Shown: positions 16,564-25,532, numbered from the stretch's first letter. The stretch: DNA of 64,000 nucleotides from Bradyrhizobium sp. LHD-71 (GCF_031157255.1 NZ_JAVIFX010000002.1:124001-188000); one strand, 5' to 3'. Notes: generated from the sequence alone by a model not told the origin. Numbers and translations are program-made.

Positions 16564-19500
16564 TCAGAACCTCCAGGTGAACTGTCCCTTGATGGCGTGG
16601 TCCTCGGTGCTGCTGGCGAGCTGGCCGAGATAGGAGACGCCGAGCGTCATCTGTGGCGTGATGTTTAGGTCGAGCCCGGCTTCGACCAGCGCGCTGTCGC
16701 GCGCCAGCGGCACGCCGCTGATGCTGAAGCCCACGCCCGGGTTCTGCAAAAACGCCAGCACCGCCTCCGGCGTCACGTCGTTGAACGCATGCTGCCAGGC
16801 AAACGACGCCCGCGGCGTCAGCGCCGCGCCGTTCACCAGCGCAAACGTCGTCGCAAACCGTGCGCCCAGCGTCGAGTAGCCGACCTCCTCGGTAATGCTT
16901 GAGCCCCTGAGCGCGGCGACGCCATCACCCTCGGTGAAGCTGTTGGTCTTCACATGCACCCAGGCCAGCCCCGCGAACGGTTCGACCGCAAGCCGTCCGA
17001 GGTTGACCCCGTAGCCAAGCTCGCCGAACACCTGTCCGGTGCCGCCGCTGTAGTCGGCGGTGGCACGATCGACAAAGCCCGGGAACATGATCCGGCGACG
17101 GGTGTCGATCTCGTGATGCGCATAGGCCGCGCCGCCGCGCAAATTCCAGGCGCCGAAGCTGCCGCCGCCGTAGAGTGCGACGTGGCCGCTGTCGACCGTG
17201 GCGCGGCTGGCGCGATCACCGATGTTGACGTCGGATTGCGAATAGCCGGCCGCAAAGCCGACGCGCCAGCGATCCGCCAGACCGTTGCCCGCCAGATCGC
17301 CATCGAGTCCGACCAGCGCGCCGCCGAGGCTGCGCTTGACGCTCGCGGCATTGCCGTCGCCGTCGAAAGTACCCCAGGCGCCAAAACCCTGCGTCCAGAA
17401 TGTGAGGCCGGACGAACGCGGCGGCGGTGCACCGGGTGGCGGCGCCTTCGCCGGCAAGTCCGCCGCGTACGCCTCCTGCGGCGAGGGCTGATAGGCCAGC
17501 GCCGGCCCGCCGATCCCGAGCGCCGCCAGTGGTCCGCCTGCGCCCGCATAGGGCGCTTGCCGCAGCCGGCCGAGCACGGCGCTGCGCACATAGCGGCTGT
17601 CGTTGACGAGCACGCCGCCTACGCTCGCATGCACCTCGCCTGAGAGCGCATCGAAGGCGCGCCGTGCGTCCGCGGCGGTGGCTTGATTGAACACGGCGGC
17701 CCCCAGCGTGCTGTTAACGCCGCCGACCTGCAACGCATCGGCGACGGCGTGCTGATTGGGCGTCCGCGCGGCCGAATTGAACGGAAGCGCTGTCAGCGTC
17801 AGGAAAACGTTGTTGGTGTCGTTGCTGAGTGTCGGATCGAGGAAAACGGAGCTGACACTCACCGACAGCGTCTCGGTCCCGCTTACGCCTCCGTCAGCTC
17901 TGAGAATTGCGTAGGTGGTGGGGGTGTAGACACCGGGCGCGGCCACGACCCGCACGGTGCCGCCGAGCGTTGCCGTGCCGGTGACGTTGGTGCTGTCGGC
18001 GGCGGCGGGCGACACCTCGACCAGGTAGGTCGCCGCGGTCGAGAGCGCGAGATTGCCCTGCACATTGATCGTGCCGATTGAATTGCCCGGCGACAGCGTG
18101 CCGCCGTCGATCGTAGTCGCGGGCAGAGTGCCGCTGCCGCCGACGAGGCCACCGCCATTGACCGTGAGACGACTCGACGAAGAAATCGAGCCGTTCACGA
18201 TCAGCGCGCCGCCGTTGACGGTCATGTCGCCGGTATGGATGGCGGTGCCGGTCAGCGTCCAGGTGCTTCCGCCGCTCTTCTCGAAATGCTCGAATCCCCG
18301 ATGCTGCCCTGTGTCGCCAACCTGGCTGATGTCGAAGGCACCATCCACCTCGCCGCCCAGCGCCAGGGTGTCGCTGCTGCCGCCAACGGCGTTCACTGCG
18401 CCCTGGATGTTGGAGCCCTGCCGCAGTTCGAGCCGGTTGTTGCCGCCGGCGAAGGTGATGGCGTCGCCACCGCCGCCGCCGATAATCGTGCCGCTGTTGA
18501 TCAGGGTGCCACCATTGACAAAGACGGCGGGGCCGGCGGGGCCGCTGTCGCCGCCGTGGCCGTTGTTGATCGTGCCGTGATTGATCTTGCTAGCACCATT
18601 GCTGAGCGACACGCCGGCGCCGCCGGCGCCGCCGCCGTTGCCGATGCCGCCGTTGCCGCCGTTGATCGTGCCGTAATTGGTCAGAGTGGCGCCACTGCCG
18701 GAGAGCGAGACGCCGTTGCCGCCGGTGCCGCCGCCCCAGCCGCCGGTGCCGCCGGTGATCGTGCCGTGATTGGTCAGAGTGGTGCTACTGCCGGAGAGCG
18801 AGACGCCGGTGCCGCCGGTGCCGCTGGGGCCGAACTTGTTGTTGCTGCCGTAGCGACCGCCGGGGCCGCCGGGGCCACCGGTGCCGCCGGTGATCTTGCC
18901 GTAATTGGTAATACTGGCGCCATTAGCCGAGTAGACCCCGGCCCCGCCACCTCCGCCCGTGCCACCGATTGCGGGACTCGAGCCGGACGGGGCGAACCCC
19001 GTGCCGCCGTAGCCGCCGCTGCCGCCGGTAATAGTTGAGGAGGCGCCGACCGTCACTTGGCTGATCCCGGTGAGCATGAGGCCGGTGCCGCCAGTGCCCC
19101 CCTCACCGGCGTAGCCCCCGGTGGGGACAGCCGGATCGCCGCCGTTGCCGCCGTTGCCGCCGGTGCCGCCTTGGAGGTTGACGCCGATCGTACCGAGCGA
19201 ACCTGAACCCGTGACGACTGCGCCAAAGCCACCGGCGCCGCCACCACCGCCGCCACCGCCGTCATGGAAGTGCTCGCTGCTGCCGTCGCCGCCGCGCCCG
19301 CCGTTGCCGCCCGTCCCGCTAGAGGTCGGCAGCGTAGACCCGGAGGGGCCGGTCACAAAAAAGTGCCCCCCACCGCCACCGCCGCCGCCACCACCGCCGT
19401 CGTTGCCCTTGCCGCCGTCGAGGCCGGTGCCGCCGGTGCCGCCGGTGGGGCTGTAGACGCCCCAGCCGCCCTTGCCGTAACCGCTGCTTTCGCCGCTGTC

Positions 19501-19914
19501 GTTGCCGCCGTTGCCGCCGAAGCCGTAGAAGCCGCTGCCGCCACCACCACCGCCGCCGCCGGTGGTGCCTACACCACCGGCGGCGGGTTTGTCCGTGGGC
19601 TTGTCGGACGCGCCTTGGCCGCCGGTGCCGCTGCCGCCGTTGGCGCCGCCATTGCCGCCCCTCGCAAAGACGGGCGGCGCGGCGACCAGCAGAGTCCCCA
19701 CCAGCGCCACGGCAACCAGCGCCGTCGTGCCGATGAGCACCCGCCTCAGCCGGCGGATGCGAACGGAAGGATCGTGCGAGATTTTTGCCGGCCGCGCCCG
19801 CCGAACGGCGCCGTCGAAGCGCCCATGCGTGGAGGCGATCAAAGCATCCGGCCTGACCGGCGGCATCTGATGACGTTGCGCCTGATGAAAGAGCCTGTCG
19901 ACGGTCCGCCGCAT
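16564..19914 (-). CDS. Autotransporter with glycine-rich passenger domain
   Basis: 1116 residues. After a long basic N-terminal extension (1-58) comes a hydrophobic signal segment (about 59-79) with likely cleavage after VFA84. The passenger from 85 to about 480 is built of GGxGG repeats and of repeated units such as TLTNYGTINGG and TLTNHGTITGG, typical of a right-handed beta-helix. Residues about 540-690 show passenger-associated strand repeats (NGGALIVNGSI, GGTLSPGNSIGTINVQG). The last about 280 residues form the outer-membrane beta-barrel, ending in FTWRF, with the terminal aromatic residue needed for BAM insertion. Predicted to be a surface or adhesion protein. ATG 19914 is taken as start; MPPVRPDALI (residue 17) is an alternative. 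Confidence 0.87.
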   Translation of the reverse strand: MRRTVDRLFHQAQRHQMPPVRPDALIASTHGRFDGAVRRARPAKISHDPSVRIRRLRRVLIGTTALVAVALVGTLLVAAPPVFARGGNGGANGGSGTGGQGASDKPTDKPAAGGVGTTGGGGGGGGSGFYGFGGNGGNDSGESSGYGKGGWGVYSPTGGTGGTGLDGGKGNDGGGGGGGGGGGHFFVTGPSGSTLPTSSGTGGNGGRGGDGSSEHFHDGGGGGGGGAGGFGAVVTGSGSLGTIGVNLQGGTGGNGGNGGDPAVPTGGYAGEGGTGGTGLMLTGISQVTVGASSTITGGSGGYGGTGFAPSGSSPAIGGTGGGGGAGVYSANGASITNYGKITGGTGGPGGPGGRYGSNNKFGPSGTGGTGVSLSGSSTTLTNHGTITGGTGGWGGGTGGNGVSLSGSGATLTNYGTINGGNGGIGNGGGAGGAGVSLSNGASKINHGTINNGHGGDSGPAGPAVFVNGGTLINSGTIIGGGGGDAITFAGGNNRLELRQGSNIQGAVNAVGGSSDTLALGGEVDGAFDISQVGDTGQHRGFEHFEKSGGSTWTLTGTAIHTGDMTVNGGALIVNGSISSSSRLTVNGGGLVGGSGTLPATTIDGGTLSPGNSIGTINVQGNLALSTAATYLVEVSPAAADSTNVTGTATLGGTVRVVAAPGVYTPTTYAILRADGGVSGTETLSVSVSSVFLDPTLSNDTNNVFLTLTALPFNSAARTPNQHAVADALQVGGVNSTLGAAVFNQATAADARRAFDALSGEVHASVGGVLVNDSRYVRSAVLGRLRQAPYAGAGGPLAALGIGGPALAYQPSPQEAYAADLPAKAPPPGAPPPRSSGLTFWTQGFGAWGTFDGDGNAASVKRSLGGALVGLDGDLAGNGLADRWRVGFAAGYSQSDVNIGDRASRATVDSGHVALYGGGSFGAWNLRGGAAYAHHEIDTRRRIMFPGFVDRATADYSGGTGQVFGELGYGVNLGRLAVEPFAGLAWVHVKTNSFTEGDGVAALRGSSITEEVGYSTLGARFATTFALVNGAALTPRASFAWQHAFNDVTPEAVLAFLQNPGVGFSISGVPLARDSALVEAGLDLNITPQMTLGVSYLGQLASSTEDHAIKGQFTWRF

Positions 19915-19928
19915 ATGCTTGCCACTTC

Positions 19929-20141
19929 TTATTGGTGAGGAAGTTCTCGAAGGCGGGCGCCAACGACCGTCGGATTGGGCGTGATGTCGTCGAGGACGAC
20001 GTCGTCAATCGGGCGTGTGGCTCCGACCCAACTGGGCTGCACTTGTGCGCTCGCGGGTGCGGTGATCATTGTCGCTGTGAGCGCGATTGCCCTGGCTCGG
20101 CTGTTCGATGGCGCGAGGCGGCGCTTCCGTAGAATCGTCAT
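19929..20141 (-). CDS. Small exported protein, unit A (uncertain)
   Basis: About 70 residues from ATG 20141: a basic N-terminus (MTILRKRRLAP), a short hydrophobic stretch ending in a PASA cleavage-like site, and a tail with ITPNPTVVGARLRELPHQ. A GGGGGG run four bases before the ATG could be a ribosome binding site. The last 50 bases are about 72% identical to 20689-20738, and the upstream DNA is duplicated too (20161-20257 and 20765-20861). It ends 14 bases before the autotransporter ATG on the same strand, so it may be a leader gene of the autotransporter. Function unknown; coding status is not certain. Confidence 0.35.
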   Translation of the reverse strand: MTILRKRRLAPSNSRARAIALTATMITAPASAQVQPSWVGATRPIDDVVLDDITPNPTVVGARLRELPHQ

Positions 20142-20160
20142 TGGCCCCCCAATGTTGCGA

Positions 20161-20257
20161 TTGGCGTCGTCCAGAATCACAGCTGATTCACGCTAGTGGC
20201 GTCAGCGCATGGGGACGATTGGCGAGAAACGAACAGGTGGAGCGAGAAACGAACTCG
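20161..20257 (-). repeat. Duplicated upstream element, copy A
   Basis: Aligns without a gap in its distal part to 20765-20861: 32 of 37 bases match between 20221-20257 and 20825-20861, and CGCTAGTGGCG is shared at the same offset. It lies upstream of the small unit A and is read here as a duplicated promoter or leader. Confidence 0.6.
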
Positions 20258-20660
20258 ACGGGAGTTTTCCACCGACTGTTGTAAAATTGACGAGGCGATT
20301 TTATAACGGCGCGTCGACGTCATCGCGCAATGCTGCAATCGATCTCGCGATGTTGCGACCCGTCGGTTGACCAGAAATCCTGAACCTCGGCTAATCGCTA
20401 TCTGTCTCGTTGGCGCTAGCGCCGGACAGAGAGTGGTCGACCAGGACGCCGCCGCACCTGTTCACGAGGTCGTCGTCAAGGACGATCTCGATCTTCTCAA
20501 GATGCCTGTGGTCACGCATCATGAAAGGGATGCGGGCCTCCTCCGTGCCGAAACAACGCATGCCGACGCCGCTATATGACCCGCACGCCGCGCAGATTGC
20601 GCCTGGCATCGGTCCAGAAGGGGTCGTTCTCGACGCGACGGATCACGTCCGGCGGCAGGA
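20258..20660. other. Spacer with no convincing gene; possible gene remnants
   Basis: Between the two duplicated units. On the minus strand short frames encode peptides such as ILPPDVIRRVENDPFWTDAR and RIPFMMRDHRHLEKIEIVLDD, which look protein-like but are interrupted and in different frames, as in a decayed gene. The part 20258-20390 is AT-richer and holds nothing recognisable. Confidence 0.35.
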
Positions 20661-20688
20661 TCATCTGCCGCTCGACGCATCCTGTTGA

Positions 20689-20861
20689 TGAAGGAATTCG
20701 CGGAAACCGGTGTTTACGACCATCGGATCGGGCGTGATCGTATGACCTCCCATCTTGTTGCAACTTGCGTCACCTCGAATTCCAGCTTGGCTCACGCTAG
20801 TGGCGCCGGGAGGCAGCGGCCAATGGCGAAAAACGAACAGATGATGCGAGAAGCGAACTCG
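20689..20861 (-). repeat. Duplicated unit, copy B (deleted form)
   Basis: Contains the counterpart of the unit A 3' coding end (20689-20738, giving TITPDPMVVNTGFREFLHQ) directly joined to the counterpart of its upstream region (20765-20861). The segment that encodes the signal peptide in unit A is missing, so B looks like a copy with an internal deletion. No good start codon remains in the matching frame; it is treated as a remnant. Confidence 0.5.
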
Positions 20862-20989
20862 CATGGCTTCCGCTAGCCATTGCACAAAGTCGCCGATTGC
20901 GATTCGCCCCCGAGCGCGATTCAACTTTTCTGCTGAAACTTTTCTCGATCATTGCGCGTTAAAGGTGCGGGACTGGAGGAACGCTCGCG

Positions 20990-21958
20990 ATGGCGACGGA
21001 GACTTCCGACGTCGCGAGGTGGCGGCCCTCGCACGAAGAGTTCTGGCGAGAGGGCATCAGGCGGATGCTCCCGTCGCTCGACCTCGCCATGCCGCTCCGT
21101 CACAGACTTCATGCCGAAGCATCAACGTGGTCAGCGTCGGGAGTCCACATCACACGCATGATCCTGTCTGGTGTGCTCACGTCAGGCACGCGGTGCGTTG
21201 TGGCTGACGGCGCCGACGAGGTCGCGCTCCACATTGTCAGTAATGCGGATATCTCGAGCCCTGCGCATCTCGGGCACGAACCCGTCATTCTCAACGGCGA
21301 AGCTGTGCCCACGTGGAACGCGGAGGCGCACTCGATGGTGTGGGTGGCACCGACACGCGCGACGGCGCTTCGGGTGTCACGCAAACTGCTGGCCGACGTC
21401 ATACCCGACCTGGACGACCAGCTGGCACGCCCAAACCTGATACTGAGAGACAACGAGGCCCTGCGGCTCTTGATCACTCACGTCGACTCGCTATTAGGCA
21501 GCGTGTTGTCGAAACCCGATCTCCAGCGTCTTGCGGCCTCGCACGTTCGCGATCTCGTCGCCGCGACACTCGGCGCCGCCCGCGATACGGCGTCCCTCGC
21601 CAAAGAAGGCGACATCCGCGCCGCGCGCCTGCACGCCATCAAGGCCGACATCACGGAACGACTAAGCAACCACGATCTCTCCGTCACCTCCGTCGCCGCG
21701 CGCCAGCAGGTCACTCCGCGTTACGTGCAGACGTTGTTCGAGCGGGAGGGCACTACATTGTCGGCGTTCGTTCGCGCGCAACGTCTCGCCCGCGCGTACG
21801 ACCTGCTGGCGGATCCACGGAACGCCAACCGGCCCATCAACATCGTGGCGGGCGAAGTCGGCTTCAGCGATCGTTCGCATTTCAATCGGACGTTCCGGCA
21901 ACGCTACGGCGTTGCGCCCTCGGACGTACGGACCACGGCGCGGCGGAAAGAGCGATAA
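20990..21958 (+). CDS. AraC-family transcriptional regulator
   Basis: 322 residues. The C-terminal part (about 218-316) is a full AraC double helix-turn-helix domain: LSVTSVAARQQVTPRYVQTLF for the first helix pair (about 230-250) and the signature GEVGFSDRSHFNRTFRQRYG (about 288-307) for the second. The N-terminal 200 residues resemble the AraC-binding-like sensor domain of the family that often follows. It is transcribed away from the autotransporter and the small units, and sits between them and tRNA-Trp, so it is a candidate local regulator; that link is inference from position only. The N-terminus could also start at a later ATG. Confidence 0.88.
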   Translation: MATETSDVARWRPSHEEFWREGIRRMLPSLDLAMPLRHRLHAEASTWSASGVHITRMILSGVLTSGTRCVVADGADEVALHIVSNADISSPAHLGHEPVILNGEAVPTWNAEAHSMVWVAPTRATALRVSRKLLADVIPDLDDQLARPNLILRDNEALRLLITHVDSLLGSVLSKPDLQRLAASHVRDLVAATLGAARDTASLAKEGDIRAARLHAIKADITERLSNHDLSVTSVAARQQVTPRYVQTLFEREGTTLSAFVRAQRLARAYDLLADPRNANRPINIVAGEVGFSDRSHFNRTFRQRYGVAPSDVRTTARRKER

Positions 21959-22030
21959 CGCCCCTGCCAAATGCGGGTATCCAAAGTCATTCAGATACGC
22001 AAACGATTGAAATGATTGGCGGGAGTGGAA

Positions 22031-22106
22031 TGGCAGGAGTGGCAGGGCTCGAACCTGCGACCCCCGGTTTTGGAGACCGGTGCTCTACCAATTGAGCTAC
22101 ACTCCT
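22031..22106 (-). tRNA. tRNA-Trp (CCA)
   Basis: 76 bases including an encoded 3' CCA (22031-22033). Acceptor stem AGGAGTG/CACTCCT, D arm GCTCAATTGGTAGAGC, anticodon loop CTCCAAA (anticodon CCA), T arm GCAGGTTCGAGCCCTGC, discriminator G, all as expected for tRNA-Trp. In relatives this gene directly precedes secE; here 8.4 kb separate them. Confidence 0.97.
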
Positions 22107-22117
22107 ACTGAATCGTC

Positions 22118-22146
22118 TCTATAGCGAAGCCGTTTGCTCGCGTCAC
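22118..22146 (-). promoter_or_regulatory. Likely promoter of tRNA-Trp
   Basis: On the minus strand GTGACG (-35, 22141-22146) and TATAGA (-10, 22118-22123) are separated by exactly 17 bases and place the transcription start a few bases before the tRNA 5' end at 22106. Each box matches the sigma-70 consensus at four of six positions. Confidence 0.5.
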
Positions 22147-22372
22147 GTCCTGTTTTAGGGCGAATTTCGGCCCCGCGCTCGGCCACCGAGTTCCGGGACC
22201 GCGAAGCTGAGCTCCTGAACCTCATGCCGGAGTTCACCGACCAATAAAGTCGGGGCGGTTGATGGGCCGATTTGCCTGTGTGCCACAGGTAACAGAACGG
22301 ATGAGGACCCCGGGCTATCGATCCGGTAGTAGAACGCCAGCCGCCCGGCTGGCCCAACTGTCTGGTGACGTC
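22147..22372. other. Intergenic, nothing recognised
   Basis: Lies between the divergent tRNA-Trp and the caspase-like gene. The caspase-like frame stays open through 22259, but the extension lacks a signal peptide or family match; the promoter of that gene should be here. Confidence 0.4.
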
Positions 22373-23776
22373 ATGCGCACAATCGTCCTAGTCCTGGCCG
22401 CGCTCCTCGCCCTCGCCTTCGGACATGATGCGGCACTCGCAGAAAAGCGCATCGCGCTGGTGATCGGTAACTCCGCCTACCAGAACGCACCCAGGCTTTC
22501 GAATCCGTCTAGGGATGCTGCCGCGATCGGCGACATGCTGCGCAAGGCCAGTTTCGAGGTGGTCGAGAGCATTCGCGACGCCAACAACCAGGATATGCGC
22601 CGGGCCTTGCGCGAATTCTCGGACAAGTCGCAGAACGCGGACATGGCCGTGGTCTATTTTGCCGGCCATGGCATCGAGGTCGACGGGCAGAACTATCTGA
22701 TCCCGACCGACGCCGTGTTGCAGCGAGACCGCGATGTCTATGATGAAGCGATATCGCTCGAGCGCATCCTGCAGACGGTCGAGGAAGCCAAGACACTGCG
22801 TCTCGTCATTCTCGACGCCTGCCGCGACAACCCGTTCGCGAGATCAATGAAGCGCGTGTCGGCGCTGCGCTCGCTCAATCGCGGCCTGATCGCCGTCGAA
22901 CCGATGAAGGCCAACACGCTCATCGCCTATGCGGCAAAGGGCGGATCGGTGGCTGAAGACGGCGACGGCGAGAACAGCCCGTTCGCCACGGCGCTGCTGA
23001 AGCACCTGCCGACTCCGGGCCTGGACCTGCGCCAGGCGTTCGGCCTCGTGCGCGACGATGTGATGAAGGCGACCGACAACAAGCAGGAGCCGTTCGTGTA
23101 TGGCTCGCTGGGTGGAGCAACGGTCGCGCTGGTGCAGACGGCCTCGCTCATCACAACCGCTGCACCCGAGACGCCCGCTGCGGCCCAGCCTGCGGCAGCC
23201 GCCAATCCTGCGGCTGAGATCCGGCGCGACTACGAGTCCGCCGAACGTGTCGGCACCAAGGAAGCATGGGAGTCGTTCCTGAGGAGGAATACAGCCGGCT
23301 TCTACGCCGACCTGGCCCGCGCACAGCTTTCCAAGCTGAATGCCGAGCAGGCTTCTACGAGCGCCGCCGAGAAAGCGAAGAAGGCCGCCGAAGAGACGGC
23401 GCGCCTGGCCAAGGAAGGTGCGACAGCCACCGAACAGGCGAAGGCCGCTGCCGACGCCAAGGCTGCGCAGAAGGCCAAGATTGACGCGGAGAATGCCAAG
23501 AAGCGCGAGCAGGCGCGGGTCGCCGCCGCCGAACGCAAGAAGCGCAGGGAAGAAGCGCGGATCGCTGCGCAGTCCAAGGCCGTATCCCTTCCCAACCCGA
23601 TTGGGCGAGCCGGTTCGACTGAGCCGCAAGCAAGGGCGGTGAGATCGACACCAAGGCTCGATCGCGCATCGCTGTGGGCACGTTGCGATGCGCTGGTGGC
23701 ACGCGGCGCCCGCGATGACGATATTGCCCGCCCGGGTCGGATCGAATTCTGCGTCAACAACGGCGGCAGATACTGA
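22373..23776 (+). CDS. Exported caspase-family (peptidase C14) protein with coiled-coil tail
   Basis: 467 residues from ATG 22373, chosen because it starts a clear signal peptide (MRTIVLVLAALLALAFG, cleavage near residue 23). The caspase-like p20 domain follows: KRIALVIGNSAYQN (25-38), catalytic H99 in YFAGHG and C150 in ILDACRDNPF, with the usual ENSPFATALL segment (about 200-209). Residues about 305-425 are Ala/Lys/Glu-rich and predicted to be a long coiled coil, and the end (RASLWARCDALVARG onward) is a small cysteine-containing module. Both catalytic residues are present, so it could be an active orthocaspase or metacaspase-like protease in the periplasm. Natural substrate unknown. Confidence 0.9.
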   Translation: MRTIVLVLAALLALAFGHDAALAEKRIALVIGNSAYQNAPRLSNPSRDAAAIGDMLRKASFEVVESIRDANNQDMRRALREFSDKSQNADMAVVYFAGHGIEVDGQNYLIPTDAVLQRDRDVYDEAISLERILQTVEEAKTLRLVILDACRDNPFARSMKRVSALRSLNRGLIAVEPMKANTLIAYAAKGGSVAEDGDGENSPFATALLKHLPTPGLDLRQAFGLVRDDVMKATDNKQEPFVYGSLGGATVALVQTASLITTAAPETPAAAQPAAAANPAAEIRRDYESAERVGTKEAWESFLRRNTAGFYADLARAQLSKLNAEQASTSAAEKAKKAAEETARLAKEGATATEQAKAAADAKAAQKAKIDAENAKKREQARVAAAERKKRREEARIAAQSKAVSLPNPIGRAGSTEPQARAVRSTPRLDRASLWARCDALVARGARDDDIARPGRIEFCVNNGGRY

Positions 23777-23842
23777 TCGACCATCGCCGCGAGGCTGAAC
23801 GCTCCGTTACCCTTCGATTGCCAGCTCCGCCTCTCACCGCAT

Positions 23843-24029
23843 GTCGTCCCGGCCAAGCGTAGCGCCGAGCCGGGACCCATAACCACCGACGCCGATTTGT
23901 ATTCGTCACGTTCACCACGCAGCTTCGACTCGGCACGCAAGCGTTACGCAAGAAGGTCACAAACGCACGTCGTCTCATGAAGACAGGGGATATAGGTCCC
24001 GGCTCGGCGCTACGCTTGGCCGGGACGAC
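23843..24029. repeat. REP-like element, family C: perfect 35-bp inverted repeats
   Basis: Arms 23843-23877 and 23995-24029 are exact reverse complements over 35 bases and enclose 117 bases. Each arm is itself a partial palindrome (GTCCCGGC ... GCCGGGAC). The rest of the 399-base gap between the caspase-like gene and the serine hydrolase gene (23777-24175) shows no gene. Confidence 0.8.
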
Positions 24030-24175
24030 GACGGAGGCGCCTTATGTCTGTGCGCATCGCTGTCAGAGCGAAACGTGCCTGTTCAAAACTCTCAATCTGC
24101 GCCAAGCTGCGATGATCTTTCGCGGTTCAGACCGCATTCCGGAACAGCAAATCAAGAACGATCGGGAGGACATCA

Positions 24176-25420
24176 ATGCCTGCGCGTGCGACCGCCAAAA
24201 AGGCTGCAGCTCCGAAGAAAAATGGCCTTCAGACGCCGCCCCTGCCGAAAGGCAAGCCTGAGAGCCTCGGCCTCTCGTCCGCACGGTTGAAGGGCCTGTC
24301 GGATGCGATCCGCCGCGAGGTCGACAAGGGCACGCTGCCGGGCGCCGTCGTCATGGTGGGTCGCAAGGGCAAGGTCGCTCATTTCGACGCCATCGGCCGG
24401 CAGGGTCCGTCGTCCGACGCGAAGATGCGGCCAGACTCGGTGTTCCGCATCTTCTCGATGACGAAGCCGATCGTCTCGGTGGCCATCATGCAGCTGGTCG
24501 AAGACGGCAAGCTTCTCATCAACGATCCACTGTCGAAGTACATTCCATCCTTTGCCAAAACCCAGGTCGGCGAGGTGCGCGACGGCAAGATTCATCTCGT
24601 GCCGATGAAGCGCGAGATCACCATTCAGGATCTTCTGAGCCACACCAGCGGCATCTCTTACGAGATCACCGGCCCCGGCCCGATCCAGTCGCTTTATACC
24701 GAGGCGAAGATCTATCGCCGCAACATGAGCAACGAAGAACACGCGGAAGTCATCGCCGGGCTGCCATTGATCTGCCAGCCGGGCGCCGAGTGGAACTACA
24801 GCCGCTCGACGGACATTCTTGGCCGAGTGGTCGAAGTCGTCTCCGGCAAGACGCTCAGCAGCTATCTGACCGATCACATCCTCGCGCCGCTGCAGATGAC
24901 CGACAGCGGCTTCCATATCGAGGAGGAGCGCGCACACGACAGGCTTGCCGAGCCGTTTGCGAATGACCCGTGGACCGGCAACAAGGTCGTCTATTTCTCG
25001 ATGACGCAGAAGCCGATTTCCGAATCCGGCGGCGGCGGCATGGTGTCAACCGCGCCGGATTATGCGCGCTTTGCACAGATGCTCGCTAATGGCGGTTCGT
25101 TGAACGGCGAACGCATCATCGGCCGCAAGACGCTGGAGTTGATGACATCGAACCACCTCGGCAGCGACGTGAAGATCGCAACGACGCACATTCCGCCCGG
25201 GCACGGCTTCGGTCTTGGCTTCGCCGTTCGCCTCGAGAAGGGCATGGCGCCCTATCCCGGCTCGGTCGGTCAGTACTTCTGGGGTGGCGCGGCCGGCACC
25301 CAGTTCTGGGTGGATCCGGCTGAAAATCTCTGGGCGGTGCTGATGGTGCAGGCGCCGGGCCAGCGCGAATACGTGCGCGTGCTGTTTCGCAATCTCGTCT
25401 ATGCAGCGGTCGAGGGCTGA
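24176..25420 (+). CDS. Serine hydrolase of the beta-lactamase/class C esterase family
   Basis: 414 residues, no clear signal peptide (a Lys/Ala-rich N-terminus of about 15 residues instead). Catalytic SxxK motif is S94-M-T-K97; the second motif YxS is Y208-S-R (WNYSRS), and a glycine-rich WGGAAGTQFW segment near residue 368 takes the place of the KTG-type motif. This pattern fits EstB-like esterases and other penicillin-binding-protein-fold hydrolases more than true beta-lactamases. Likely cytoplasmic ester or amide hydrolysis. A GGGAGG ribosome binding site lies just before ATG 24176. Confidence 0.85.
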   Translation: MPARATAKKAAAPKKNGLQTPPLPKGKPESLGLSSARLKGLSDAIRREVDKGTLPGAVVMVGRKGKVAHFDAIGRQGPSSDAKMRPDSVFRIFSMTKPIVSVAIMQLVEDGKLLINDPLSKYIPSFAKTQVGEVRDGKIHLVPMKREITIQDLLSHTSGISYEITGPGPIQSLYTEAKIYRRNMSNEEHAEVIAGLPLICQPGAEWNYSRSTDILGRVVEVVSGKTLSSYLTDHILAPLQMTDSGFHIEEERAHDRLAEPFANDPWTGNKVVYFSMTQKPISESGGGGMVSTAPDYARFAQMLANGGSLNGERIIGRKTLELMTSNHLGSDVKIATTHIPPGHGFGLGFAVRLEKGMAPYPGSVGQYFWGGAAGTQFWVDPAENLWAVLMVQAPGQREYVRVLFRNLVYAAVEG

Positions 25421-25532
25421 ACGCACCGTTCCTGCTTAGCTCCCATTCCGGTTCAGGGACCGCCGTAGCTTTACAGAGCTATTGGCGGCCCCTATTCACG
25501 TTCAGGAGCTGACGGAACAGGTGCACACACGG

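Noticed and set aside
18235-19038. Plus-strand frame antisense to the autotransporter repeats
   Set aside because: Ala/Val/Gly-rich translation of the repeat antisense strand, no start signals.
20661-20924. 87-codon minus-strand frame across duplicated unit B
   Set aside because: It runs through the non-coding upstream element; only its end corresponds to the unit A tail.
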